A DNA stretch of 64,000 nt from Zonotrichia leucophrys gambelii (taxonomy: Eukaryota; Chordata; Aves; Passeriformes; Passerellidae), in contig NC_088172.1 in NCBI RefSeq assembly GCF_028769735.1, positions 64,821,075 through 64,885,074 on the forward strand, written 5' to 3'. The stretch's first letter is position 1, and each line of letters opens with the position of its first letter. Positions 1-14,233 of this stretch are shown here, piece after piece. Below the pieces are notes generated by a model, which was given only the letters and a program-made list of their open reading frames with translations, ran no database searches and was not told where the DNA came from. The position numbers and the translations under genes were made by a program.

Positions 1-2332
1 TCACAAAAACAGAGTAAATTCTTTCAAAGTGGCTGAAGGTCACAGAGCTGTACATTGGAGAAAAGACCTGTTGTTAGGGTTCCCTTTGGCACATACCTGC
101 TTTATCCATTTCACATTCCTCCCCAGCAGCCAGCTGAACAGCAGACTGGGGGAATTAGTTTCCTTTGCCCTCAGAGCAATCTAATTCCTCAAGGAAAATG
201 GATGGCTTTAGCTAGGCAGCTAAATAAAGTCAAAGAAAACACGTTCTTTTCAGTTAAGCAAAAATGCATACCTGCAACAAATGACTGCCACATTAAAAAT
301 ACACAACAAGTAGTGGAACCCCAGCCTCTAAACAGGTCAAAAAAGGGCATGAAAAATCCCCCAAGGTGTCAGCAGCAGAACTAATCAAACATGTGACTTT
401 AAAGAACTCGTGTCCCAGGACCTCAGCATCTCTTCCAAACTGTGCCAAGCTCTCACCTCCAGAAACTCTTATAATATTCCTCCCCACTGCTCTTCCCTTC
501 TAGCATCCCACTGAAGGCAGCCCCTCAATGTGTATGCAGTTTTCATCCTCACTCCCTAAAAGATGTGCTGAGACTCACCTCCTTCCCACTGCCCCCTGGC
601 ACCCAGCACTGCAGAGCTGCCAGCAGCTGTGTGACCACACAGCTTTTGCCTTCTGGCAGCAGGGTGGCCTAACAGAAGCCAAAAGGGGAATTATAACTGT
701 GATCCTGTCCAAGGAAGAAGCAGTTAAGTCTCTCTCCTCCTCCAGCTCCAAATTCTTACAAGGTTTCTAAGAACAGACCAACTTCTGTCCTTATCAGCTC
801 GTTCATAGCAAGCAGACTGATGGAAAATGCCTGGACAGATTTACTGCATACACTTTATTTCCTTAGGATGAAGGCTAGATGTGACACAAAACCTTAGGCT
901 TGTAAATAAGTACTAATTAGATCAATTATAAAGCACTGTGGGGGCTTTGCTACTCTCTTCATTGCATTTAAAATTTGCAAACTGTCTTATTTACAAGAAA
1001 TCGTAAACATAATTTTAAAAAAATCAACTTATTTTAGAAGTCACATAAAATGATTGGTTACCTATGATTAGGAACTAAATTAATACTATACTATTACAAA
1101 TACTATAGTAATTTCTGCCTAATTCTCCTAGTGTTCCAATCTCATGACTACACCAAATACTGTACTAAAGCCTCAACTTTAACAAGCATCTAAACTATGC
1201 ATAAACTGAGTGCAGATTTGCCCCATCTTTATTAGAAAACTCCTTCTTTGAAGCAACATTCATGCTTTTTACAAACTATTCTAATGATTGTCTACTGCAT
1301 TTCAGTGCATTAATGCAGTACCTTCTAGTAATACATTTGTAGTGTGTATTTGAATATCTCCTTTATCTAAGTATGCAGCTGTTCCACAGTCTTGGAAATA
1401 ACAAACAGCAATTCTGATTTTAGGAGAAGATCCCTGCTTTGAAATCAATCTACACTAAAGTCAATAGTACTGACAGTGACTTGACCAGGAGCTGAAGCTG
1501 AACCTTAATGCTCATCTGTTATATTAGCCTTAGTATCAGTCACCCATTACTTTTTGGCACCCACTTTCTCCAAAGCAGAGCAGACTCTTCTCTTCCAGAC
1601 TCTTCTCTTTTTGTAGACTAAGGAAATTTCCAGGGAACTAAACTGTAATGTAATTATGACAGTATGACTCTGCAGTTGTCATAGCAATGGAATGAGGGTG
1701 ATATGCTGTGAAGTAAAAATAAAACTTCAAGTACAGCTAGTGGAGAACTAACAATTATTTCTAACTGCTTTACCACATTTATAGGCCCTTTGGAGAAAGG
1801 CCATTGAAGTCACACAGCATAGACTGCCTTCTGAACTGCTGCACTCACTTCCTGCCACCTCTGGGCAGCAGGAGCCTGACTGTTCTTGCTTCCTTCTAAA
1901 CCTGTCTTTTCCTGGGCCTGCTCATTATTGCCTGTGCTACGCGGGACTGGAAAAGTTCTGCAGTGTTCGCTGGGTAGAGAAGATTCCAAGGGTTTCTTTC
2001 ATTGTATCCTTAAAATGTACAATGTTATCCTTAAAAACATAGGAGTTGACCTGGGGTTATGGAGTCAAAGTGGGAAAGCTGTGTTGGGATGAGGTTCGGA
2101 CCATGGGTAGGAAGCTTCTGTAGTAACATGACTCCGTTCTGTTGTGTGCACACCAAACTCAGACTGAAGCTGCCTGCAGCAACTACTCAGTATTTAAAGC
2201 TACACTTTCATACCAAGCACCTCTTTCAGAGCAATTTCATGCTGTAATAATGTGGAAAAGAGATACAGCTCAAAACTGTAACATCAGGCATAGAAATCAG
2301 CCTCTGAAACAACTGCTTATTGCTTACTTTTA
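1..2332. other. Non-coding flank, nothing supported
   Basis: AT-rich sequence with only short ORFs that lack splice context or recognisable protein character. In human, ARV1 lies on this side of FAM89A in the plus orientation, but no ARV1-like peptide is visible, so it is probably beyond the left edge or rearranged. A small 15-bp tandem duplication sits at 1581-1610. Confidence 0.5.
1581..1610. repeat. 15-bp tandem duplication
   Basis: Two adjacent 15-base copies that differ only at the last base (unit cagactcttctctt plus one base). This is a simple slippage-type duplication with no other feature attached. Confidence 0.8.
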
Positions 2333-2733
2333 AAACCTTTTTCTTTGTGCCTTTGTGGCATTTGGGTTTTCCTTAGGAACACAGACAATAACTTCTCTCC
2401 CATGCAAGATGGTGTTATTAAAAGGGGCAGGGTGCTGAAAACTTAGCAAGTCCTTATAATCCATCCTGTTTTTCAGTCCAAATTTTGTGGAGTAGTGCTT
2501 TAGGACATTTATTCTTCCCTTGGTAGAGCGAATACCAGCCAAATGTTCCACGTTGCCTAAATCACGAGCAGGATTAGAAATATAAATCATTTTGCTTTTT
2601 AATTTATGTAAGAGAAAGTACTGTGAATTTTGCTCAAGTCCATTCTCATCACCAAGACTATTAAGGAATGGCTGTCTAAAGATCTGTAAAACAGAATTAT
2701 TAGTTTTAGTAGTAGAAACAGGATTTTCTCCTG
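2333..2733 (-). CDS. Possible terminal exon of an unrecognised gene
   Basis: On the minus strand an uninterrupted frame runs about 480 bases to a TAA stop at the left end. Within it are two credible splice acceptors, a pyrimidine-rich stretch ending TTTTACAG just before 2686 and another ending AATTCAG near 2733. Either could open a last coding exon of about 118 to 133 residues. The peptide looks protein-like rather than random: charged and hydrophobic residues are mixed, it contains segments such as KSKMIYISNPARD and HGREVIVCVPKENPN, and it ends in a basic QRKRF tail. The frame upstream of the acceptors begins after a TGA and has no ATG start. I do not recognise the family. It lies just downstream of the predicted FAM89A poly(A) site on the same strand. 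The acceptor at 2686 is phase 0, which would also be compatible with FAM89A exon 1, but nothing shows that such a splice is used. No AATAAA is evident shortly after the stop, which weakens the case. Confidence 0.33.
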
Positions 2734-2949
2734 AATTCAAAACCAAATAAAATCCAATTAAGACAGAGAAGCAGGAAATTCCATTCCAAATAGAGGTGGG
2801 TGGAATTTTTCCCAATTTAATTCAAAAATTGCTTTCTTCAGTCCAGGGTGATGACTAGTCCTAGTTTTCTTATGGGAGGGTTGGGAAGGGGGGTAGGGTT
2901 TGTATTCACTGAAAAGGTAAATTAAAATACACACAACATTAGAAAGGTA

Positions 2950-4779
2950 TGCTAAACATCATGCTTTTTATTTTTGGGGAAAGAGCAAGAAAATAGCAGT
3001 ACTTCAACAGACTAGAAAAAGCCTCATGTAAATACTAAAAGCACAGCAAATTATACTAAAAGCGTATACATTCTTAAGTCAAAGCAGAAAGTTGCATGTA
3101 AATATGTGTGTGTATATATATTTATACATGTATACACACATAGGCACACAACTTTTAAGTACAGATATAACTATCTGAATTATCTGTGTTTTCCTTATCA
3201 TTCAGTGTAGTTTTGGGTGAGTGAAGAATTAGACCATAATTAACATTAAAAAATATCCAACCACTGCCACAGACTAGATTAAGAGCTTATACACACACAC
3301 AATCACAGCACAGTCTTTACTCTCGTGGCCTTTGAATTCCACTAAAATAAGCCAGTTTTAGAGGGAATGCACCCTGGAAGTCTCTTGGCTTTTATCACTG
3401 AAACATCCTAGCCTTTGTTACAAACTAACAGAGGGGCTACCCCAGAATGTGATCTCCAATTCTTCCTGCAAACTGCATGCATGCCAGACATGAACCATGC
3501 AAAAACCCTTTGAGGTTTAAGCCCTTAATTATTACCTTGTGTCAAGATTCAGGCACTGTGCTTTACAGCAATCTTCAGAATTAAATTTAAACTAAAATCA
3601 CATTGGGAGTTGATTTTACTTAAAATAGAGAAGGGTGAAAACTCAGATAGTTGGCAACTCTCAGCTGATTAAGCATTTCACACAATGAATTAATAAAAAC
3701 TTAACCAAGTGCTTTAGTAAGTTCTGAAAACAAAAATAAGTTATATTTCAAAGAACAAGTTAGTATAAAAAGTTTTAACATATGCAAAGTATGTGCTCAA
3801 AATACTTATTTCGCATTTTTAAAAAGAGCTGTCATCTACCTTACAGCAACAAAGTTCACCCAGTATAAAATATTGCAATTTGTCCCATTGTGTCATATGA
3901 GAGGTTTCCTTATTCTTCATATGATCAAGAACACTTGCACAAGAGTTCATGTTATTCCAAGCCACATAGTGGCAGACAGACTATGTTTGAAAACGTGCTT
4001 TTACTATGCAGTGCAGTAAAAGCTAAGCAAACCTTTTCAGAGCAGCGTTTAGCAGGTCGAAGAGCTACGTTGATGCAAGAAATCCAGAGAAGAGTATAAA
4101 AGTTAATGCCAAGTGGCAGTACCAAGAAAGTGAATTAGATCAACAGAAAAAAAACCCCTGCTGATAACATTCACTATCACATGTACAGCTTGTAAGCTAG
4201 GAATAAATTAGCTTAAGGAGAAAAAAAAATTCACTGTGTAAACAATTCACCCAGTACAAAACTGGATGCAGCCGGTAAGAGCAGAACTAGCTTAGTAGTG
4301 CTGAGGATGTGCGTGCATCCAGATGCCTGTTCAAAATGCATTTATCAATGCCACTGACCCCCCAAAAATCACCTAGAGCTATTTACACCACAGCAGAGGC
4401 TTCCCTCCCCCCTTATGAAGTTATTACAACTCAGGAAGTCGCTGCTGTCTACTACGATTAGAATTCCAGTTATAAGCTACCGATGTTTGTAAGATGAAAA
4501 CACCCACCTTCCAAATTAAATTGAAAACTCTTGTCAAGCATGTCTGAAGACTCTTCAAAAGTTAAAGTACAGCACTTTGCTCAAGTGGTATTTGCATGAG
4601 TAACTTGTACTGACAGCCTGTTAAAATAAGAGAATTTAACACAACTCGGGGTAGCTGGGTGTTCCTCCTCAGGAAGAGGGATCCATACAAATTCCAGTCG
4701 TTGCTGTTGAGGTGTGTTAGAGGGAGAGAAGGACCAAAGAACCTCAGTCCAGTCAGCCTCGAGGGGAATCTTCCTGCTT
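2950..4779 (-). other. FAM89A: FAM89A 3' UTR (inferred)
   Basis: Non-coding sequence between the FAM89A stop codon and the predicted poly(A) site. Its first part (about 4565-4779) holds the decayed remnant of the C-terminal coding region known from mammalian FAM89A, including out-of-frame Asp-Trp codons at 4694-4699. The rest is AT-rich, with a TG/TA-rich, partly self-complementary stretch near 3103-3145. Confidence 0.45.
2967..2972 (-). terminator. FAM89A: Predicted FAM89A poly(A) signal
   Basis: A canonical AATAAA hexamer on the minus strand is followed about 27-37 bases downstream by a GT-rich stretch (TGTTGTGTGT on that strand, at 2930-2942). This is the usual spacing for a cleavage and polyadenylation site. 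It would give FAM89A a 3' UTR of about 1.8 kb. I found no other exact AATAAA on this strand between the stop codon and this point. Confidence 0.45.
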
Positions 4780-4962
<183 letters not shown>

Positions 4963-6005
4963 TCATTACTGCAAGTGTCTTTCTATGGCAGTATAATGCT
5001 ATATATCTTTTGTTGCTAAACAGGAGGTTCAAGCTTCTTTCCGCCTTGAACAGTTACAAAAAGTGAAAGTAAAATTCATTTTCTAAGGTGGCAGATGCCC
5101 CATGGGATAAACTGGACAAAAGAACAAGGAAAGATGTGATGCAATAGTACAGAACAAATGCAAAGTGTTCTTCCAAATGCTGTATTACAATGATGGGCCT
5201 AACTTCCAATAAGCAGTTCAACTGCTGTTGGAGCCATGGAGATAAATTCATGAAGTCTATATTCCTCATTATGCAAGGGAGATACTTTTCCAGAAACACC
5301 GTGTGTCTTTCACACATCTTTCTCTGACACCATCACAAGGTGCTCTGCTTTTGTCTGAAACAGCCTGGAGCAAAAGTTTTAAATGGGACTCTGACTGGTT
5401 TTCCCATTTCCCAGCTAAGTATTCCTACTCTAATTTCCTTTTCGATATTGATGTCCATAGACATCTGGCAAAGCCAGGTATGTCCAGCACAATACAGCAC
5501 ACTACTTCCAGGCAGCAAAACTAAGCAAAAGTGACACAAGGACAAACTTCATCTCTTACAAATCTTCAGAGTACTTTCCTGTGCCACTCAGCACATGGTG
5601 CTTGATTATAATTAAGCACCTAATATTTTGGTCCTTAAGCTTCTCAACTATTCCAGAGCAAATTAAAGATTTGAAACCATTAAAAAAAAAGGCTGCATCT
5701 TTATGTCAGGTACAAAACCAGTATGTTGCACTGCAAACTGAAATCATGCTACTCATTTAACTCAATTCAGTCTCCCTCTCTGGCAACAAAATGGAGAGTT
5801 TACTTGACATTGTCACCTATCCAAGTCAGATCAAATTCAAACTAGGTTTTGCCTTGCAGCTAATTTAAACCACCACCCAATTAGTGATTCTAGAGAAACA
5901 GCCATTTCAGCCTTATTTTTCAACAAAGTGTTAAGCCAACAGACTGCTCCTAGTGAGCCTCAGTTTCATCAAATAAAAAGTTTTGCCACAACTCATGTCA
6001 AGAGG

Positions 6006-6008
6006 AAA

Positions 6009-6055
<47 letters not shown>

Positions 6056-6057
6056 AT
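6006..6057. repeat. (AAAT)n microsatellite
   Basis: Thirteen uninterrupted tetranucleotide units of the AAAT/ATAA type, directly visible. It lies inside the FAM89A intron. A perfect array of this length is likely to vary in length between individuals. Confidence 0.98.
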
Positions 6058-7945
6058 GTTAGCAGCCTTTACTGCAACCTGAACACCAGGCTGTATTTTA
6101 TTCATAATGAAAACTCTAACCTCTCCTTATGCCTCTAAATTCTCAGGACAAGACTCAGCACACAAGAAAACCACAACAAGCTAGCATGAAGATCTTACTT
6201 TGACATTGCTGAACTATTCTACCAGAAGCTCCTTCTGAAAGTGGGGAGAAAAAAAAAATCATACACCACAATGCCACTGAGAAAAACAGGATACAGCATC
6301 TTTCAAGAACAACACAAATTACCTGGTGACATCACGAAGCCAAAAGATGAAGTCTTGCACAGGCTAAACGTGAAGGCTTTAGGACAAGACATGGAGCACT
6401 GTGCTAGCTGCCAGGATATTACAGGTAAGTCTTTCCACCACCTCAGATCTATGCAACTTTTCTCATCCATTTTCCTTTATAACCTAAACTGCTCACCTCA
6501 AGTAAGAAAGAATGCTGTGAAGTTGGACTTAATGCTCTGACATACAAGCATGAGATCGACCTGGCAGACCTGCATGAGAGCTAAATGTTTGAGGGACAAG
6601 ACTGCAGTCCAGAGCTGTTCAAAAAGCAATCAGGAGTGAGTCAAGGCAAAAAAGTCAACCTGGAGACCAGCGACCTTTGTCTCCCAAGCAAAGCGGGAGC
6701 ATTTTCACCAGCAGCTCTCCTGTTTCAGCTCCATAAAAGACTTGAGCACTTTCTGTGAAGTTCAATCCTACTAACTGCCAAGCACAAACTTCAAGAGAAA
6801 AATTGCCCAGCAGAATTAACATAATAGGTCTTTAAACCAAATGGTTATGTTTAATATCTTATTTTTCTGTTGCTGTCATTAATATCAAACAATCAAACAG
6901 GAAGTCTACTGAGAAAAATGCAGCCTCTTCAAAACTTTCAAGTATGATCCCAGAGGTAAGAAAAGCCTGAAGAAATGTCCAACACTGATAGCATTAGCAC
7001 AGTTTTTAATGCCAGCCAAGCTGTGTTTGACTCTTGATAAGACAACCTATAGTGCACAATTCCATGTGATAACTCTGTTCCTCACAATCACAGTTCTGAA
7101 ATGACCTCTCCTTTCCTCCCTCTCTCTCCAAAGCATCCAAGTTCTTCACTTTCTCAGCTTTAGAAACTTACATACATACACACAGTACCTTGCCTGATCA
7201 TGCAGGAAAAGATGCTCTGTGCATTTCTTCCTCACTCACTATGGAAAATTTAAATCAAACCTATTACTCAATAAAAATATCTTTGATTGCTGCAAGAAAG
7301 AGTGTTCAATATCAGTAATAAAGCCCTTTAATCTTCTTGATGAAAGACAGCCTATTGGTATACAAGAGTCTCTCTAATTTGTACAGGCCACAAAAAAGTA
7401 CATCTGGAACCAAGGACCCTGTTGCTTGAAAGTCTTTGATGTGTTTAGAAGTATCTTTTTCTTCAGAAGTATTTTATCAAATTATCATCAAGGCTAACAG
7501 AGTATTAAAGGAAAGTTTAAAGTGGAAGTCTAGTTATCAAATTACTTTGAGAAGTATCTCATTTGATTTCCCATTAGGAAAAAAAATAGATTAGACTTGC
7601 CTAATGAGTTCTCTTTGCTTTTTTGGAAAGGCTTAAGACGACTAAGACCATATGTCCTTGTTTCCTTTTACAGCATTGCAGAAGAAAGCCCCGGCAGTCG
7701 ATAGACACCCGTCCTTCCTGAGCCTTAATGCAAACTGGCAATTCTAATACACAATTTTAAGAATTATCTCTAACTGTTGAAACACTGGTGGCAGACTAGG
7801 ATTTCAGCACACTACACTGTTCTTCTAAATCCACAGAAAGACCTTACAAAAGAGCTTTTTGTCCTCAAGCACATTTTTAGCCTGAGAAAAAGTCTTTAAC
7901 TTGGCAGATTTTCAGCAATACCATATTTTCTATGCTCCACAGTGT

Positions 7946-8420
7946 TATTAGAGATGAAAGACATCTCTGGAGATCATCCAGTGCAAAGCTCCTGCCAAAA
8001 CAAGGTCACCTCGAGCTGGTAACACACAAACGTGTCCTGGTGGGTTTTGAATGTCTCTAGACCGGCAGACTCCACAAGCTTCCTGGGCAGCCTGTTCTAG
8101 TGGTCTGCTGCCCTCAATGTAAAGAATTTTTTCCTCATGTTGAGGTGAAACTCCTTGTGTTTCAGTTTATGGCCATTGCTCTTCATGCTGTCGCTGGGCA
8201 CCACCAGAAAGAGTCTGACACCATCCTCTTGAGACTCACCTTTCAGATATTTATATATATTAATGAGATTTCCTCTCAGCTCTCTTTTCTCTAGACTAAA
8301 CAGATCCATCTCCTGCAGTCCCTCTTCATAAGAAAGATGCTCCAGACCCCTAATTATCTTTGTGGCCCTCCGCTGGACCCTCTCCAGCATCTCCCTGTCT
8401 TTCTTGCACTGATTGTACAG
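7946..8420 (-). mobile_element. CR1 LINE 3' fragment
   Basis: Read on the minus strand this is the 3' part of a chicken-repeat-1 retrotransposon. The reverse-transcriptase C-terminal peptide is visible as MLERVQRRATKIIRGLEHL followed by a LFSLEKRELRGNLINIYKYL-like segment and an R-K-FFTLRAADH ending. The frame stays open for about 97 residues but lacks the rest of ORF2, so this is a dead 5'-truncated copy. It lies in the same orientation as FAM89A. CR1 is the dominant LINE of birds, which supports the avian assignment. Confidence 0.93.
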
Positions 8421-8639
8421 AACCCTCAGCGGGCGAGGCTTAGGCTATTATTAGTCACTACAGCTGCAGCTTGCACCAGCACAGCACCAACACCCAATTA
8501 GTGTTTAATCAAAAGGTGCGCCAGGTCGCCCGGAAGAATTTCGCTATAACAACGCCGCGCTACAGGATCAAAACAGAGTCCTGGAGAGAACCACGCCGAG
8601 CCACAGCCACCTGGGCGGCACGAATCGCCGCCGACACTG

Positions 8640-9699
<1,060 letters not shown>

Positions 9700-12600
9700 T
9701 CAGTAGCCCGTACAGCGCCGTGTTTTTGAATCAGAATGAGAGTAATGTTGATAATATACTGATGCTTTGATTTTTGCTGAGTCGTGTTTATCCTAAGGGC
9801 TCTCTTTTGTCTCTGTGCCTGTCTCATGCTCTGCCGGGAAAAAGGTACACAAAAGAAACTGGGAGGGAGCACAGCCGTGACCGGTGACCCAAACTGGCCA
9901 AAGGGATATTCACCTTTTTTATTTGTACTTTGTTCTCAATTATTAAACTGTTCTTATCTCAGCCTATGTGTTTTACTTTTGATTCTTCTTCCCATTCCAC
10001 TGGGGGAGAGGGAGGGGGTGTGGGGGCGTGGGGTGGCTGAGCGAGCAGCTGTGGTGCTTTATTTCCAGCTGAGCTTAATCCACCTCCCCTTCACATGCTC
10101 ACAGCCAAGTTTTGTACTTAAAGTGTTTTATCTCCAAGCATTGCAACTACACAAACCTGGGTCTATCTGCTTTGTGAGTCCAACTTCTCAATCTGAGAGT
10201 TAGCTCGCTGTCTGTCTTCCAGCATTATTCACAGAGAGGATTACTGCTCTGCTTTACAGAAATACCCAGGTGCTTTCCTGAGAAGGCTGTGGAGAGGGAG
10301 CCATGGTCCAGGACCGGGGATGTGGCACGGGAATCCCCAAAACTGCCAATGTGGCCACAGCAACACAACCTCAATGTGCCAACTCTGATTTTGTGCCTTT
10401 TATGCTTCCTCCCTTTCTCCTTGACATGTTTGCATCTCCGGAGTCTCTTAAAAAAAAAAAAAAAATAGGGCAGTTTTGGATTATTCAAAATCCAAACCAA
10501 AGCAGGGTATTAAATTGGAGTTCTGGAAATATGCTGCCATTGCCAAGCTAGATTGTTTAGAGGTGCATTCCTATTCCCATGACCCTGCTTTGTTTGTGGG
10601 GTTTTCTCTTCAAGAAATACCCAGATATGGTGATTTTGAGTTAAGCCTCTGCATACTTTCAGTTTTGTTCCCAGACTCGCATGTTTTTTTCATGGTTTAA
10701 ATGTCATTGGACTCTGTGACAATTGTTTTCAAACTGCTTAAAGTTCAGGAAGCTTTTGCCAATCGTTCTTCATGTTTACATCACACTTTAGGGATTGATT
10801 TTTCAGACAACCTGATGTGCTTTTTAATGCTTTTTGCCCTGGAATGAAGAAGATTTTTCCCCCTGTTAGGCGTGATGCTACTTCTGCCCAAGTTGATTGT
10901 GAAAAATAAAGTTGTGCTCATAGCTTTCATGAAAATAAAGGCATTTAAACCATCCTTATGGTAGATTAAAAGTGTCAACCTAGGGTGCCTGAGTGCAAAA
11001 ATCTTGTTTTGGTTTGCTAAAGAAGTACACACTGTACTATTTTTCTGCTTATTAGCAAATGCATTTGTTTGTTCTCCATTCACCACCCCCTGTTTTTCTC
11101 CCAGATGACAGCTATTTGAAAAAGCTTGTATTATTTTATCTAGACTACCTTATCTTAATTTTTTTTTCCGTTTACCTGATTTCAATAAATTCTGAGTGCA
11201 TTTTTTTCACACTCGTGTCCTTTAGGCACCTTGTTGTCACATTTACCATTGCAGAGAACTTTATGTTATCTTACTGCTCAGCTTTGTAATCTGAAAAAGG
11301 AAAAAAACCCCACTTTTTGGGTTTTCAATGACCCTTCTCTCAACTGGCAATCTTATCTAGCCTTCATTCATACTAAATTCATAATTATCCTTTAAAATCT
11401 AAATCTACTGCTTTATTTATTCTGACCTAGTTATAACAGGGTGATAATGGAAGCTGGAGTCTTTTGCAGTTATGTCTTTCAGTTATGAAGCAGCTTTTGT
11501 TAGCTGTATAGACCTCTTGGTCTTTGTTGGTTCCCAGAATTGAACTACAGAAACATGTTACTTGTCAAAACCGATCTTTGCTAAGGATGTTACCTCAAAA
11601 AACCCCACATTAAAAATATATGCTGCTATGTCATAAAGAATTAGGAAGTTCCAGGAGAGTGGTGTCCCATAACATCTCCTTATGCGTTATGGTGTGGGTT
11701 TAATTTACATGTTCATTTGTGATGTTTTTCCTTTCCTAATTCATTAGGAGGATACACAATGCCTGTGTATCATTTGTGCATCATTTACTAACAACCCTCT
11801 CTCCAAATGTGGTGATCTATATGCATTATAGTGTACCTTGAACTGATACATTAAGACTGTTCCCTACAGCCTTTTCTCTGATGTTTTCCCCTCTAATAAG
11901 TGAGTTATCCACAGATGTTAATGGAATTCCTCGTTATGACAGCCCTCTGTTAGAAGGTAGTGTTGTTATCCCCGTTGGAACGAGGACATGAGGACACAGG
12001 GAGCTGAAGGTAGGTCATGGTAAAAAACATTGACTAATATTAAATGCCTGGTTTGTGATTCCTAGGAATGACTTTCCACCCAACAGAACTGACAAAAGAA
12101 CGTGTGCCTCTGCTTCAAGCTACCCTGCACAGAGCCGCATTTCTGCCTAAAGCTACCTTCATTAGAACTTTAAAGTAATGCTCCAGAGTTTGCAGCAATG
12201 TGGCACGTATCACATTTGTCAGCTCTGCATCAGGGATATCCTAAAACTTGCCAAAAAAGATGCACCAGAGCCCTTCTGTCAGTATCCTTTTTGTGTGGGG
12301 AAGATGTATCTCAATGGGTTAACTTGCAGTCAAAATTACTTGTCAAGGGCCAGTCAGGATCCAGATATCACAATCTGGGCATAAGCAAGACAAATTAATA
12401 ATTAGTTACACATGCTTTACTCTTCCATTTGCCCCTGTAGTTAAAGTGCCTGTACACACTCTGTTTCTCATGAGGCCCATGGCTTTTATCACTGGTATGG
12501 AGGAACAGAGATCAGACTGTTCTGTGGTGCTTTGGAAATGATGTGAATCGCAGCCACTTGGCCAAAGAGAATTCAGAATTCACTGGGTATAATTGGAACC

Positions 12601-13860
12601 TGATATATGAAGCCATATAGTGGTATATCCAAACAGAAACTAGATTTTCAGCTAAAGATCATTCAATCCTTAGGCATCATTTTTCATCAGTTTTAAATAA
12701 AAATGGTCGGGTCCTAATTTTGACACTTTTTCCCCAGGTAAATTTTTATATCTCTGCCTAAAAGGTGAAACCCCAAGCATATTCTAACACATATCACAGG
12801 GACTTTCAGCTAGGCCCCTAGCAAAGTGGTATCCCAGATCTAGAGCAGAGATCCTTCTATTTAAGCTACCTGAGTGAACAGGAGCAATAGAGGGCTTTTA
12901 CCTTTTTTGTAGGACTGCTACCTCATAGGTACCCAAGAAAGACACTTCAGTCTTTGCAGGATTCAGAACAAAGTGCCAAAAACACAAATACAAAGGTTTA
13001 GATTTCTCAGTGAGGATTTCTGAACTAATTTATGCCCGTCAGTTAAAGCAGTGAGAAACAGTATAGAAATCTGAAGAGCATTTGCACATCACAAATAGTT
13101 ACATTTCTGCAGTGATGAGTGGTCTAATTCCTCTCTCTCACTGTATTTTTTACACTGCAGTCAGTTCCAAGTGCTGTTTTTTGTGTTTTGAATGGGAAAA
13201 AAAGACTCAAAGTATATACTTTCACATCAAAAATTCCAGTTCAGGATTATAGGAAGGACCATGCTAAGGAAAAATAAGACTGGACCTGAAAGTAAAGTTG
13301 ATGGGACCTCTAGTTGAGGTATCCAACTGTTGTTTTCCTGATGATGCCAAAATATGGTTTGTTCATACCTCTGTTCAAATTTAGATCAAACTATAAATCT
13401 TCTCCACAGTACATCACTCCGTGCACTGCTATGTTTGTTTTTACATCTCCTTATTCTGTCCTCTCACTTTATTCAATTAGATGTAGTGGTATCAGGTTTT
13501 TTTCCCCCCTACCTCGCCTCATAGATTCTTCCCCATTTTGTGAACTCTAGAAAAAAATAATTGTAATTTGGACTACACCAAATTCATAATCCTATAATGT
13601 ATCCTTTTTTACAGGATTTCTGCTGTAGTTAAGAAAGCAAGCCATTTTATTGCTTCTTATCAGTTGGCAGAAGTAAATCCTCCAAAATGAAATGAGAAAC
13701 AATGGTAGGCTGTAGGAATTTATAATTTCCGTATTATATGAAAATTCCTAGCCATGAAAGAAGACAGCAGATTTTGTGAGGTAACTGAGTAATAAACTAG
13801 CCTCATGCCCAAAGTTCTTAGTGGCTCTGAACATCTTCCCTACATCTCCTTTTGCTGTGT

Positions 13861-13872
13861 CAAAAAAAAAAG

Positions 13873-13903
<31 letters not shown>
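13861..13903. repeat. A-rich low-complexity tract
   Basis: A near-pure run of adenines with scattered guanines, directly visible. It could be the tail of an old retroposed sequence, but no recognisable source or target-site duplication flanks it. Confidence 0.9.
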
Positions 13904-14205
13904 AAAGGACTTCAAAGTGCTTTGGGATATTTTTCTCCTCCTTCCCATGAGTTCAGTATAGTTCTGATAAGCATTTGCCTCTTCCAAAAGGTGGCTTGAG
14001 GGGGCATTTTTTACCAGTCTGTGTGGTTAGTTCAGTTTGTTAGCCTCACAACAACTCATTTCTTACTCTCAACAGTCCGACTTGACTTACAGTAATAGCT
14101 TTCCAGAATCTGATTACTGAAAGCAGATCGCCAGGGGATCAGAGCTACAGGCTTTAAGGGTATTTGTCTTATTATCCCAGTGACACTGAGCAGACCCTTT
14201 CCTTT

Positions 14206-14233
14206 AGTGAGATCTGCATAGTGAGATCTGCAT
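14206..14233. repeat. 14-bp tandem duplication
   Basis: Two adjacent perfect copies of agtgagatctgcat. A short local duplication with no evident function. Confidence 0.85.

Noticed and set aside
55..384. A 109-codon plus-strand ORF at the left edge, considered as an ARV1 fragment
   Set aside because: The peptide shows none of the Cys motifs or membrane segments of ARV1 and looks like a random frame.
3103..3145. A TG/TA-rich, partly palindromic stretch considered as a structured RNA or origin
   Set aside because: The pairing is imperfect and explained by alternating purine-pyrimidine low complexity.
3890..4099. A 69-codon plus-strand ORF in the FAM89A 3' region
   Set aside because: Short, antisense to the inferred 3' UTR, no acceptor or donor context and no recognised similarity.
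8097..8390. A 97-codon minus-strand ORF considered as a host gene
   Set aside because: It is the C-terminal end of CR1 reverse transcriptase in a truncated LINE copy.
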